Of a DNA stretch of 64,000 nucleotides, positions 16,564 to 24,674 are shown piece after piece. The position numbers and the translations under genes were made by a program. Numbering within the stretch: position 1 is the stretch's first letter; each line of letters starts with the position of its first letter. Under the pieces are notes generated by a model. That model was not told the DNA's origin. It worked only from the letters and a program-made list of their open reading frames with translations, and ran no database searches. The stretch is from NCBI RefSeq assembly GCF_000716715.1, contig NZ_JNYJ01000071.1, positions 10,143 to 74,142 of the forward strand, written 5' to 3'. The DNA comes from Dactylosporangium aurantiacum. Its GTDB lineage: Bacteria; Actinomycetota; Actinomycetes; Mycobacteriales; Micromonosporaceae.

Positions 16564-17939
16564 AGACGATGCAGGCGTACCGGTTCGCGCTCGACCTCAC
16601 TGCCGGTCAGGAGTGCGACGTGCTCGCGCATGCCGGGGCCGCCCGGGTCGCGCACAACTGGGCACTCGCGAAGGTCAAGGCGATCATGGACCAGCGGGCC
16701 GCGGAACGCTCCTACGGCCTGCCGGACGAGCTGCTGACGCCGTCGCTGTCCTGGTCGCTCGCGGGTCTGCGTAAGGCGTGGAACGCCGCCAAGCCCGACG
16801 TCGCGCCGTGGTGGGCCGAGGTGTCGAAGGAGGCGTTCAACACCGGTCTCGACGCACTCGCCCGCGGGTTGAAGAACTGGGCCGACTCTCGCAAGGGCAC
16901 ACGAGCCGGGCGCCCGGTCGGCTTCCCGCGGTTCAAGTCCCGCCGCCGCACCACCCCGTCGGTGCGGTTCACCACCGGCGCGATCCGGGTCGAGCCCGAC
17001 CGAATGCACGTCGTGCTGCCGCGCCTGGGCCGGTTGAAGCTGCACGAGTCCGCCCGCAAACTCGCCCGCCGCCTGGACAACGGCACGGCACGGATCATGT
17101 CCGCGACGGTGCGCCGTGACGGCGGACGCTGGCACGTCTCGTTCACCGTCGAGGTCGAGCGGGCCGAACGCGTACCGGCCCGGCCGGACACGGTGGTCGG
17201 TGTCGACGTCGGGATCAAGCACCTCGCGGTGCTGTCCACCGCAGAGCTGGTCGACAACCCGCGTCACCTGGTGGCCGCGCAGCAGCGCATGCGGGCACTG
17301 GGCCGGGCGCTGTCACGCAAGATCGGCCCCGACCGGCGCACCGGCCGGCGGGCGTCGAAGCGGTGGCAACGGGCAGCGGCCCGCATCGGCCGGGCGCACG
17401 CCCGAGTGGCGAACCTGCGCCGCGACGGCCTGCACAAGCTCACCACCCGGCTCGCCACCACGTACGGCACGGTCGTGGTCGAAGACCTCAACGTCACCGG
17501 CATGCTCGCCAACCGGCGACTGGCCCGGCACATCGCCGATGCCGGCTTCGCCGAGATCCGCCGCCAGCTGGCGTACAAGACCGGGTGGAACGGCGGACGG
17601 CTGCTGACCGCTGACCGCTGGTATCCGTCCTCGAAGACCTGCTCGGGCTGCGGCGCGGTGAAAACCAAGCTCGCCCTGCACGAGCGTCAGTTCGTCTGCG
17701 AGGTGTGCGGTCTCGTCCTCGACCGGGACCGCAACGCCGCCCTGAACCTGGCCGCCCTCGCGGCTGAGTTCGACACCGCCGGGAGTGGCCCGGCGGCAGC
17801 ACGTGGAGCCGACCGCAAGACCCGCGTACGCGGGCAGGTGGCCGAGAAGCGTGAACCCGGCACGACACCAGTCGGTCAGACCGGGACCGTCCTACCGCAA
17901 GGCAGGACTATCGATCGTGTGCTCACCAAAGCACACTGA
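16560..17939 (+). CDS. tnpB: TnpB RNA-guided nuclease of IS607
   Basis: 459 residues from GTG 16560. RuvC-like catalytic residues are visible as Asp in GVDVGIKHLA, Glu in VVVEDLNVTG and Asp in LDRDRNAALN. A zinc ribbon (CSGCG ... CEVCG) lies before the last Asp. TnpB proteins are ancestors of Cas12 and cut DNA using an omega-RNA made from the element's right end. All key residues are present, so it may be active. The C-terminal ~60 residues after the RuvC end are basic and low in complexity, and overlap the presumed omega-RNA region. Confidence 0.92.
   Translation: MKTMQAYRFALDLTAGQECDVLAHAGAARVAHNWALAKVKAIMDQRAAERSYGLPDELLTPSLSWSLAGLRKAWNAAKPDVAPWWAEVSKEAFNTGLDALARGLKNWADSRKGTRAGRPVGFPRFKSRRRTTPSVRFTTGAIRVEPDRMHVVLPRLGRLKLHESARKLARRLDNGTARIMSATVRRDGGRWHVSFTVEVERAERVPARPDTVVGVDVGIKHLAVLSTAELVDNPRHLVAAQQRMRALGRALSRKIGPDRRTGRRASKRWQRAAARIGRAHARVANLRRDGLHKLTTRLATTYGTVVVEDLNVTGMLANRRLARHIADAGFAEIRRQLAYKTGWNGGRLLTADRWYPSSKTCSGCGAVKTKLALHERQFVCEVCGLVLDRDRNAALNLAALAAEFDTAGSGPAAARGADRKTRVRGQVAEKREPGTTPVGQTGTVLPQGRTIDRVLTKAH
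17889..17936 (+). ncRNA. candidate omega-RNA 3' scaffold hairpins
   Basis: Two hairpins sit in the last codons of tnpB: 17889-17908 (GTCCTACC / GGCAGGAC around GCAA, one mismatch) and 17917-17936 (GTGTGCT / AGCACAC, perfect). Omega-RNAs of TnpB systems overlap the tnpB 3' end and finish in a guide taken from flanking DNA. Here the guide would come from the SARP start region. This is inferred from position and folding only. Confidence 0.35.
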
Positions 17940-17954
17940 AAGGTAACGGAACAC

Positions 17955-20612
17955 TTGACCGAGCCAACGATGTCGCATGTGGACTTCGCCGCGCTGCTCG
18001 GCCGGTACCGTCGGCACGCGGCACTCACGCAGCGGGAGCTCGCCGTCAAGGCCGGGCTCGGCCCGACCGCCGTGCGCGACTTCGAGCAGCGCCGCAGCCG
18101 GCACCCGCGCATCCGGTCGGTCCGTGCCATCGCGGCCGCCCTGGGCCTGCCGCCCGACGAGGCGGACGCGCTGGAACGTGTCGCACAGGCCGGCGCGGCG
18201 CCCCGGCGCACCGTCAGGGCCGGCGAAGGGCGGCCCCACGCCGGCGCGGCGCTGTCCGCCGGTGCTCCGCTGTCCGTCGGGGTGCTCGGGCCGCTGCTGG
18301 TGCGCCGTGGCGCCGAGCGCATCGACCTGGGCGCGGGCCGGCACCGGGTGGTCCTGGCCCGGTTCGCCCTGGCGCCGGGCTCGGCCGTCGACCCGTATGA
18401 GCTGGTCGAGCTGCTGTGGGGAGCGCAGCCGCCACCGTCGTCCGGGAACCTGCTGCACGGCGTGGTCAGCCAGCTGCGGCGCAGCCTGCAACGGCACCGC
18501 ACCGAGGAGCTGGTGCGGCTGCAGCCCGGCGGCTACCGGCTCGACGTGGCCGCGGACCTGGTGGACGTCGCCGCCTTCCGTGCGATCACCGCCCGTGCCC
18601 GCGCCGGCGCCGACGACACCGGGGTGGCGCTGACCCTGCTGGGGGAGGCACTGGATCTCTGGCGGGGTGAGCCGGCCGCCGACGTACCCGAGCTGCACGA
18701 GTCACCGCTGGTGCGCGCCCTGGTCGAGGAGCGCATCGCCGCGACGCTGCGGTACGCCGACGCCGGCGCGCAGGCGGGCCGGTGGAGCAGCGTTCTGGCC
18801 CGCGTCGACAGCGTGGCCGCCCACCACCCGTTGCACGAGCCGCTGCACGCCCGGCTCGCGATCGCGCTGGCCGCCACCGGCCGGCAGGCCGACGCCCTGC
18901 ACACGCTGCAGCGCATCCGCGACCGGCTCGGCGAGGAGCTCGGCATCGACCCCGGCCCGGAGATCACCGCCGCCCACCGGACCGTGCTGCGGCAGGAGTG
19001 GCGCCGCCCCGCGAACGTCCACCCACCGGCCGCCGACGCCTTCGTCGGCAGGGCGCGTGAGCTGGCGCAGGCGGTGCGGCTGGTGCGCCGGCCGGCGGTC
19101 GTCGTCCTGACCGGTCCGGTCGGGGCCGGCACGTCCGCGCTGCTGCTGCGCGTCGCCGCGGCCGTCCAGGACGACTTCCCGGACGGCGTCGCGCACGTCG
19201 ACCTCCGGCCGGCCGGCGACGCGGCGCTGACCGCGGCGCAGGCCCTCACCTGCGCGTTACGGGCGCTCGGCGCGGACCCCGCCGGTGCCCCCGCCGAGCA
19301 GGAAGCGCAGTACCGGCGACTGCTCACGCACCGGCGGGTGCTCGTGCTGCTGGACAACGTCCGGGAGGCGGCGCAGGTACGTCCGCTGCTGCCGGCCGAG
19401 GGCCGCGGCACCGTGCTCATCAGCAGCCGCCGGCGCCTGGGGGAGCTGCCCGGCGCGACCGCCGTCGCCGTCGGCCCGCTCGCGCCCGCCGAGTCGCTGC
19501 GACTGCTCGCCGCCGTTGCCGGCCCGGCCTGGTCAGCGGTGCCGCGGGCGGGCGCCGAGGCGCTCGCCGCCGCGTGCGGGCACCTGCCGCTGGCGCTGCG
19601 CGGCGCGGCGAACCGGATCGCCGGGCGCACCGCACCGACCGTCGGCGCCCTCGTCGACCGGCTGACCGACCCTGACCGCCTCCTCGACGCGCTCAGCGAC
19701 CAGGACCCGATCGCCGCGCACCTGCGGCCGGACACGGCCGACCTGCCGGCCGGCGGGGCGCTGGCGTTCCGGATGCTCGCGCTCGTCCCCGGGCCCGCCT
19801 TCGGCCTGGACGCCGCCGCCGCGACGCTCGACGTGGACCGGCCCGCGGCCGAGGAGCACCTCGCCGTGCTCGTCGACGCCAGCCTCGTGGACTGTGCGCC
19901 CGAGGGCCGCTACCGCTACGGGGCGCTGGTCCGCCGGCATGCCAGGCGCCTCGGCGCCCGCACGGACGCCACCACCGCCCGCGCCGCCGCCGTCGAGCGG
20001 TTCTACGGCTGGCTGCTGCGCCAGCTCGCCGTCGCGGTGTACCTCACCTGCCCGGACGCCGTACGGCTGCCCGCCGACCTGCCGACCGTCACGCCGTTCG
20101 CCGACGCCGGCGCCGCCCTCGGCTGGCTCGACGGCGAGCTGCCGCACATCGTCGAGGCGGTCACCGAGGCCGGCGCGCTGGGCGTACCGGCGGCGGCGTG
20201 GCGTCTCACGGATCAGCTGCGCGGGTACTTCCAGCTGCGCGAGCACCCGCAGCCCCGGTTGACGACCGCCCTCGCCGGCCACGCCGCGGCGCGCGCCACC
20301 GGGGACCCCCTCGGCCTCGCCGCCGCCCATCAGTGCTTGGGCGACGCTCTGCGGTCGACCGGCCGGCCCGGGGAAGCGCTCGACAGCTACCTGACGGGCG
20401 CCCGGCACGCCGCCGACGCCGGCTGGGTCCAGGGCGAGGCGAACCTGTGGCGCGGCGCCGCGACGGTGCAGGCCCACCTCGGCCGGCCCGCGGCCGCGGA
20501 GGCGTCGCTGCAGACGGCACTGCGGCTCAGCGACCGGTACCAGCTCACCCGGCTGCGCGCGCTGATCGTCGCCGACCGCGGCGCGCTGTCACCGACCCCC
20601 GCCGCACGCTGA
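17955..20612 (+). CDS. SARP/AfsR-type regulator (XRE-HTH + winged helix-BTAD + NB-ARC)
   Basis: 885 residues from TTG 17955 (AAGG 9-10 bases upstream; ATG 17970 is the alternative). Order: XRE helix-turn-helix (about 10-65), OmpR-like winged helix (about 100-180, DPYELVELLWG ... GYRLDV), BTAD (about 185-335), NB-ARC-like ATPase and a short helical tail. The Walker A equivalent is TGPVGAGTSALL: the usual lysine is replaced by threonine, so ATP binding may be impaired. SARPs activate antibiotic clusters in actinomycetes. An IS607 element sits directly upstream and may have replaced its promoter. No biosynthetic cluster is adjacent. Confidence 0.85.
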   Translation: MTEPTMSHVDFAALLGRYRRHAALTQRELAVKAGLGPTAVRDFEQRRSRHPRIRSVRAIAAALGLPPDEADALERVAQAGAAPRRTVRAGEGRPHAGAALSAGAPLSVGVLGPLLVRRGAERIDLGAGRHRVVLARFALAPGSAVDPYELVELLWGAQPPPSSGNLLHGVVSQLRRSLQRHRTEELVRLQPGGYRLDVAADLVDVAAFRAITARARAGADDTGVALTLLGEALDLWRGEPAADVPELHESPLVRALVEERIAATLRYADAGAQAGRWSSVLARVDSVAAHHPLHEPLHARLAIALAATGRQADALHTLQRIRDRLGEELGIDPGPEITAAHRTVLRQEWRRPANVHPPAADAFVGRARELAQAVRLVRRPAVVVLTGPVGAGTSALLLRVAAAVQDDFPDGVAHVDLRPAGDAALTAAQALTCALRALGADPAGAPAEQEAQYRRLLTHRRVLVLLDNVREAAQVRPLLPAEGRGTVLISSRRRLGELPGATAVAVGPLAPAESLRLLAAVAGPAWSAVPRAGAEALAAACGHLPLALRGAANRIAGRTAPTVGALVDRLTDPDRLLDALSDQDPIAAHLRPDTADLPAGGALAFRMLALVPGPAFGLDAAAATLDVDRPAAEEHLAVLVDASLVDCAPEGRYRYGALVRRHARRLGARTDATTARAAAVERFYGWLLRQLAVAVYLTCPDAVRLPADLPTVTPFADAGAALGWLDGELPHIVEAVTEAGALGVPAAAWRLTDQLRGYFQLREHPQPRLTTALAGHAAARATGDPLGLAAAHQCLGDALRSTGRPGEALDSYLTGARHAADAGWVQGEANLWRGAATVQAHLGRPAAAEASLQTALRLSDRYQLTRLRALIVADRGALSPTPAAR

Positions 20613-20643
20613 CGTCCAGCCGCTCCGGCCGATGGGGCCGTGC

Positions 20644-21123
20644 TCAGGCGGCCGCGAGCGCGAGCGTGAGACAGAAGCCGAGCAGTGCGGCTCCCTGGAG
20701 GGCCGCGCGCAGATTGATGATCGAGTCCCACCGTTGCTGGAGCCGGCGGGCCCCGGGCGGCACGTGGCCCGCGGTGGCCGCCTCGATGAAGACCTTGTTG
20801 ATCGGCAGCGAGATCCGGTTGAACAGGACCAGCCACACCAGCAGCAGGAGCAGGGCGACCCCGGCCGTGGCGCCCGCGGCCGGGCGGCCGGTGAGGAACG
20901 CGGTGAGGGTGGTCGCGGCGCCGGCCACCACGCTGAGGATGCCGGGCACGGGCATCCGGGCGTTGCCGTACTGGTGGGAGAGGCCGACGACGCGGGTCAT
21001 GGTGGCGTCGTCGAGCGCGGCGTACGTCGGGCGCATGACCAGTGCGCCGAGCGTGTCGGTGCCGAAGATGACGGCCGTGGCCAGGGCGGCGGTGGCGGCG
21101 AGGGCGTCGAGCAGAACGATCAC
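20644..21123 (-). CDS. DUF1772 membrane protein
   Basis: 159 residues with four hydrophobic segments and the DUF1772 features (N-terminal membrane helix with GTDTLGALVMRPTYA, central FNRISLPINKVF). The family is related to anthrone oxygenase-like proteins, but most members are uncharacterised. GTG start 21121-21123 with CAGGAG upstream. It is divergent from a TetR gene, with two palindromes in between, so it is probably the TetR target. Confidence 0.8.
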   Translation of the reverse strand: MIVLLDALAATAALATAVIFGTDTLGALVMRPTYAALDDATMTRVVGLSHQYGNARMPVPGILSVVAGAATTLTAFLTGRPAAGATAGVALLLLLVWLVLFNRISLPINKVFIEAATAGHVPPGARRLQQRWDSIINLRAALQGAALLGFCLTLALAAA

Positions 21124-21138
21124 GATGACTCCTGGAAT

Positions 21139-21168
21139 CTAGCGTTGCTAGAAAGCTAGCACTGCTAG
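21139..21168. promoter_or_regulatory. paired TetR operators
   Basis: Two 13-bp palindromes of form CTAGCNNNGCTAG, at 21139-21151 and 21156-21168, centre to centre 17 bp. They fill the 54-bp gap between the divergent DUF1772 and TetR genes. The second overlaps a TAGCAT -10 candidate six bases before the TetR GTG, which suggests autoregulation and a leaderless mRNA. Confidence 0.75.
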
Positions 21169-21177
21169 CATGGAATT

Positions 21178-21729
21178 GTGAAGGCACCATCGAATGCGCA
21201 GCTGGCCCGTGCCGGCCGCCGGGACCGGATCGTCGCCGCGGCCCGGGAGATCGCGGAGGTCGACGGCTGGCCGGCGGTCACCGTGCGGCGGCTCGCCGAC
21301 ACGATCGGCTTCAGCCAGCCGGTGCTCTACGGACACTTCCCCGACGGCCGGGACGGCATCATCCGGGCGGTGGCGCTGGCCGGCTTCGCCCGGCTCGCCG
21401 AGCGCATGACCCCCGCCGGCGACCGGGGCGACCTGCGCGGGCTCTGCGCGGCGTACCTGGACTTCGCCCGTTCGCAGCCGGCGACGTACGAGGCGATGTT
21501 CGCACTGCCGACCGACCTGGAATTCGCCCGGCCGACCACGCCCGAGCCGTTGCGCGCCGGATTCAACGCGCTGCTGTCCGTCATGGGCGACGAGACCCGG
21601 GCGGAGGTGCTGTGGAGCGCGCTGCACGGCCTGGCCGACCTGGCCCGCCACGGCCGGCTGCGGCCGGACCACGAGCAGGCCCGGGTCGACCTGCTGATCG
21701 AGCTGCTGCGCCGCGACCGTCCGCACTGA
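21178..21729 (+). CDS. TetR family regulator
   Basis: 183 residues from GTG 21178. N-terminal TetR helix-turn-helix (about 14-60: RDRIVAAAREIAE ... VTVRRLADTIGFSQPVLYGHF), then an all-helical ligand domain with TetR_C-like WSALHGLADLARHGRL. It likely represses itself and the divergent DUF1772 gene through the paired CTAGCNNNGCTAG sites. The inducer is unknown. Confidence 0.87.
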   Translation: MKAPSNAQLARAGRRDRIVAAAREIAEVDGWPAVTVRRLADTIGFSQPVLYGHFPDGRDGIIRAVALAGFARLAERMTPAGDRGDLRGLCAAYLDFARSQPATYEAMFALPTDLEFARPTTPEPLRAGFNALLSVMGDETRAEVLWSALHGLADLARHGRLRPDHEQARVDLLIELLRRDRPH

Positions 21730-21827
21730 CGGCTCGCGGGCCGGCCCATCGACGGCGGCCGGCCGTCCACAGCCTGGCTGCCCACGCGACCTGCCGCTCC
21801 TGCGCGGTGGACCGGCGTCTCGGAAGG

Positions 21828-23009
21828 TCAGTGCGCCGGCCAGCCGGTGTAGCCCTCGGCGAGGTAGCGGCGGCCGGCCTCGGAGGCGACGAGGGCGGCC
21901 AGCTCGCCCTCCTGGCGGCGCAGGTCGAACGCGTCGGCGCCCGGCGGGGTGTGCAGCATGGTCGTCATCCAGTAGGAGAAGTGCTGGGCCCGCCAGACCC
22001 GGGCGAGGGCCCGGACGCCGTAGTCGTCCAGCAGCGCCGGGTCCTGCCGGTGTACCGCCCGCTCCAGGACCTCGGCCAGGACGCGGACGTCGGCGAGGGC
22101 GAGGTTGAGGCCCTTCGCCCCGGTCGGGGGGACGGTGTGGGCGGCGTCGCCGGCGAGGACCAGCCGGCCAAGGCGGACGGGCTCCTGGACGAAGCTGCGG
22201 AAGGGCAGCACGGTCTTCTCGATGATGGGGCCCTCGCTGAGCCGGAAGCCGTCCGGGCCGGCCAGGCGGGCCTGCAGCTCGGCCCAGATGCGCTCGTCGG
22301 GCCAGTCGGTGGGGTCGGTGGCCGGGTCGCACTGCAGGTACATGCGCTGGACGGTGGCGGTGCGCTGGCTGATGAGGGCGAACCCCCGGCCCGAGCGGGC
22401 GTAGATCAGCTCGGCCGCGCTCGGCGGGGCCTGGCACAGGATGCCGAACCAGGCGTAGGGGTACTCGCGGAAGTACCACCGGCGCCGCGACTCCGGGAAC
22501 GCGTGGCGGCAGATGCCGCGGGAGCCGTCGGCGCCGACGAGGTAGTCGCAGCGGATCTCGTGGGCCGCCCCGTCCGCGCCGGTGTAGCGGATGACCGGGC
22601 GGTCCACGACGTCGGCGACGGCGGTGTCGCGGACCCCGAAGCGCACGTCGCCGCCGTCGCGGGCGCGGGCGTCGGCGAGGTCGACGAAGACGGCGGTCTG
22701 CGGGTACAGCCAGGTGGAGGCGCCGGCCAGGCCCTGGAAGTCGATGCGGTGGCTCTCACCGCCGAAGCGCAGGTCGATGCCGCGGTGCTCGTGGCCGTCG
22801 GTGAGGACCCGGCCGGACACGCCGGCGTCGACGAGGAGCCGGACGCTGTCGAGCTCGAGGATGCCGGCCCGGTGGGTCGTCTCGATCTCGGCGCGGGTGC
22901 GGTGGTCGACGGCGACCGAGTCGATGCCGGCCCGGGCGAGCAGGTGCGACAGCATCAGCCCGGCCGGCCCCGCGCCGACGATGCCGACCGTGGTGCGGGT
23001 GGCACTCAT
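21828..23009 (-). CDS. pobA: 4-hydroxybenzoate 3-monooxygenase
   Basis: 393 residues, the usual PobA length. FAD-binding GAGPAGLMLSHLLARAG near the N-terminus, the DG motif CDYLVGADGSRG and the GD motif LVLAGDAAHTVPPTGAKGLN are all present. It converts 4-hydroxybenzoate to protocatechuate with NAD(P)H and O2 in the cytoplasm. The ATG overlaps the pcaJ stop (ATGA), which makes it the last gene of a seven-gene pca-pob operon and ties 4-hydroxybenzoate directly to ring cleavage. Also called para-hydroxybenzoate hydroxylase; a 3-hydroxybenzoate enzyme is unlikely given the context. Confidence 0.92.
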   Translation of the reverse strand: MSATRTTVGIVGAGPAGLMLSHLLARAGIDSVAVDHRTRAEIETTHRAGILELDSVRLLVDAGVSGRVLTDGHEHRGIDLRFGGESHRIDFQGLAGASTWLYPQTAVFVDLADARARDGGDVRFGVRDTAVADVVDRPVIRYTGADGAAHEIRCDYLVGADGSRGICRHAFPESRRRWYFREYPYAWFGILCQAPPSAAELIYARSGRGFALISQRTATVQRMYLQCDPATDPTDWPDERIWAELQARLAGPDGFRLSEGPIIEKTVLPFRSFVQEPVRLGRLVLAGDAAHTVPPTGAKGLNLALADVRVLAEVLERAVHRQDPALLDDYGVRALARVWRAQHFSYWMTTMLHTPPGADAFDLRRQEGELAALVASEAGRRYLAEGYTGWPAH

Positions 23010-23644
23010 GCCGGACCTGCGTCGAGGGGGACCGGCACGCGGCGCCGGAGCTCGTCGAGGGTGATGCCGAACAGTTCGCGCACGCGCACGCCGCCGGCCC
23101 GGTCCAGCAGGAACACGGCGTGGTCGGTGTAGACCCGGCTGACGCACCGCACGCCGGTCAGCGGGTAGGTGCAGGCCGGGACGAGCTTGCTGGTGCCGTC
23201 CTTGGCGAACAGGGTCATCATCACGAACGTCTCCCGGGCGCCGATGGCGAGGTCCATCGCGCCGCCGACGGCCGGGATGTCGTCGGGGCGGCCGGTGTGC
23301 CAGTTGGCCAGGTCGCCGTCGGCGGACACCTGGTAGGCGCCGAGGACGCAGCAGTCGAGGTGGCCGCCGCGCATCATGGCGAACGAGTCGGCGTGGTGGA
23401 AGTACGCGGCGCCGGGCAGTTCGGTCACCGGGACCTTGCCGGCGTTGACCAGGTCGGGGTCGACGTCGTCGCCGTGCGCCTGCGGGCCCATGCCGAGCAT
23501 GCCGTTCTCGGTGTGCAGCACCACCCCGGAGCCGGCGGCGAAGTGGTCGGCGACCCTGGTCGGCAGGCCGATGCCGAGGTTGACGTAGGCGCCCGGCGGG
23601 ATGTCCGCGGCGACGAGGGCGGCGAGCTCGTCGGTGCCGATCAC
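23006..23644 (-). CDS. pcaJ: 3-oxoadipate CoA-transferase subunit B
   Basis: 212 residues from GTG 23642-23644. NLGIGLPTRVADHF and the active-site glutamate region LHTENGMLGMGP identify the beta subunit of class I CoA-transferases. With PcaI it moves CoA from succinyl-CoA to 3-oxoadipate. GTGA overlap with pcaI upstream and ATGA overlap with pobA downstream. Acetoacetate-specific ScoB is similar, but the pca context decides. Confidence 0.9.
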   Translation of the reverse strand: MIGTDELAALVAADIPPGAYVNLGIGLPTRVADHFAAGSGVVLHTENGMLGMGPQAHGDDVDPDLVNAGKVPVTELPGAAYFHHADSFAMMRGGHLDCCVLGAYQVSADGDLANWHTGRPDDIPAVGGAMDLAIGARETFVMMTLFAKDGTSKLVPACTYPLTGVRCVSRVYTDHAVFLLDRAGGVRVRELFGITLDELRRRVPVPLDAGPA

Positions 23645-24306
23645 GGTGCCTCCACCCGGACGACCCGGTCGACGTAGATCGACGGCGTGACCACGTGTTC
23701 GGGGTCGATGCCGCCGACCGGGACGACGGCGCGGACCTGCGCGACGGTGGTGCGGGCGGCGGCGGCCATGATGGGGCCGAAGTTGCGGGCCGTCTTGCGG
23801 TAGACGAGGTTGCCGGCCGCGTCGGCGGTGTGCGCGGCGATGAGGGCGTAGTCGGCGGCCAGCGGGTACTCCAGGACGTAGCCGCGGCCGTCGATCACCC
23901 GGGTCTCCTTGCCCTCCGCCAGCGGCGTGCCGTAGCCGGTCGGGGTGAAGAAGCCGCCGATGCCGGCTCCGGCGGCGCGGATGCGCTCGGCGAGGTTGCC
24001 CTGCGGCACGAGCTCCAGCTCGATCTCGCCGGCCCGGTAGCGCCGGTCGAAGTGCCACGAGTCGGGCTGGCGGGGGAACGAGCAGATGATCCGCCGGACC
24101 CGGCCGAGGGCGATGAGGGCGGCGAGGCCACGGTCGCCGTTGCCGGCGTTGTTGTTGACGACCGTCAGGTCGCCGGCGCCGGTGTCGATCAGCGCCTCGA
24201 TCAGCTCGACCGGCTGCCCGGCGGCGCCGAACCCGCCGAGCATCACCGTCGCGCCGTCGGCGATGCCGGCGACCGCCTCGCGGGCGGTGGCGGGAAACGT
24301 CGTCAT
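23641..24306 (-). CDS. pcaI: 3-oxoadipate CoA-transferase subunit A
   Basis: 221 residues from ATG 24304-24306. Alpha-subunit motifs are GATVMLGGFGAAGQP near residue 20, ICSFPRQ and GGFFTPTGYGT. It is the partner of PcaJ in the last-but-one step of the beta-ketoadipate pathway. Start and stop overlap the neighbours by 4 bases each, so subunits should be made in equal amounts. Confidence 0.9.
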   Translation of the reverse strand: MTTFPATAREAVAGIADGATVMLGGFGAAGQPVELIEALIDTGAGDLTVVNNNAGNGDRGLAALIALGRVRRIICSFPRQPDSWHFDRRYRAGEIELELVPQGNLAERIRAAGAGIGGFFTPTGYGTPLAEGKETRVIDGRGYVLEYPLAADYALIAAHTADAAGNLVYRKTARNFGPIMAAAARTTVAQVRAVVPVGGIDPEHVVTPSIYVDRVVRVEAP

Positions 24307-24674
24307 CCGGGCGTCCCCTCCTCGTCGAGGACCGCGGCGGCCTCGGCGAACGCGTGGTTGGCCGCGGGCACCCCGCAGTAGACCGCCGCGTGCAGCAGCA
24401 CCTCGGCGATCTCCTCGCGGGTCAGGCCGTTGCGGCGGGCGGCGCGCACGTGCATCGCGAACTCACCCCAGTGCCCGCCGGCCATCAGCGCGGTCAGCGT
24501 GATCATGCTGCGCGCGCGCCGGTCCAGGCCCGGCCGCGTCCAGACCCCGCCCCACGCGTACCGGGTGATGAACGTCTGGAAGTCGGCGGTGAACGGCGTG
24601 GTGGCGGCGACCGCCCGGTCGACGTGGTCGTCGCCGAGGACCTCCCGCCGGACCGTCATCCCGTCATCGGTCAT
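24303..24674 (-). CDS. pcaC: 4-carboxymuconolactone decarboxylase
   Basis: 123 residues from ATG 24672-24674 (ATG 24659 possible). The carboxymuconolactone decarboxylase core is present: FITRYAWGGVWTRPGLDRR, SMITLTALMAGG and VLLHAAVYCGVPAAN. It makes 3-oxoadipate enol-lactone. In many actinomycetes this domain is fused to the enol-lactone hydrolase as PcaL; here it is free-standing and no pcaD is nearby. It overlaps the pcaB 3' end by 11 bases. Confidence 0.9.
   Translation of the reverse strand: MTDDGMTVRREVLGDDHVDRAVAATTPFTADFQTFITRYAWGGVWTRPGLDRRARSMITLTALMAGGHWGEFAMHVRAARRNGLTREEIAEVLLHAAVYCGVPAANHAFAEAAAVLDEEGTPG

Larger units (their letters stand above)
15976..17954 (+). mobile_element. 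IS607-family insertion sequence (ends approximate)
   Basis: A serine recombinase (tnpA) and a TnpB gene overlap by GTGA and travel in the same direction, the standard IS607 layout. The left end lies somewhere upstream of 15976 and the right end near 17937-17955, just before the SARP start. IS607 elements make no target duplication, so flanking repeats do not help. Coordinates mark the genes plus the short tail. Confidence 0.8.

Noticed and set aside
16560..17939. Possible Cas12-type CRISPR effector
   Set aside because: Size, zinc ribbon, RuvC layout and the IS607 recombinase partner identify TnpB; no CRISPR repeats are nearby.
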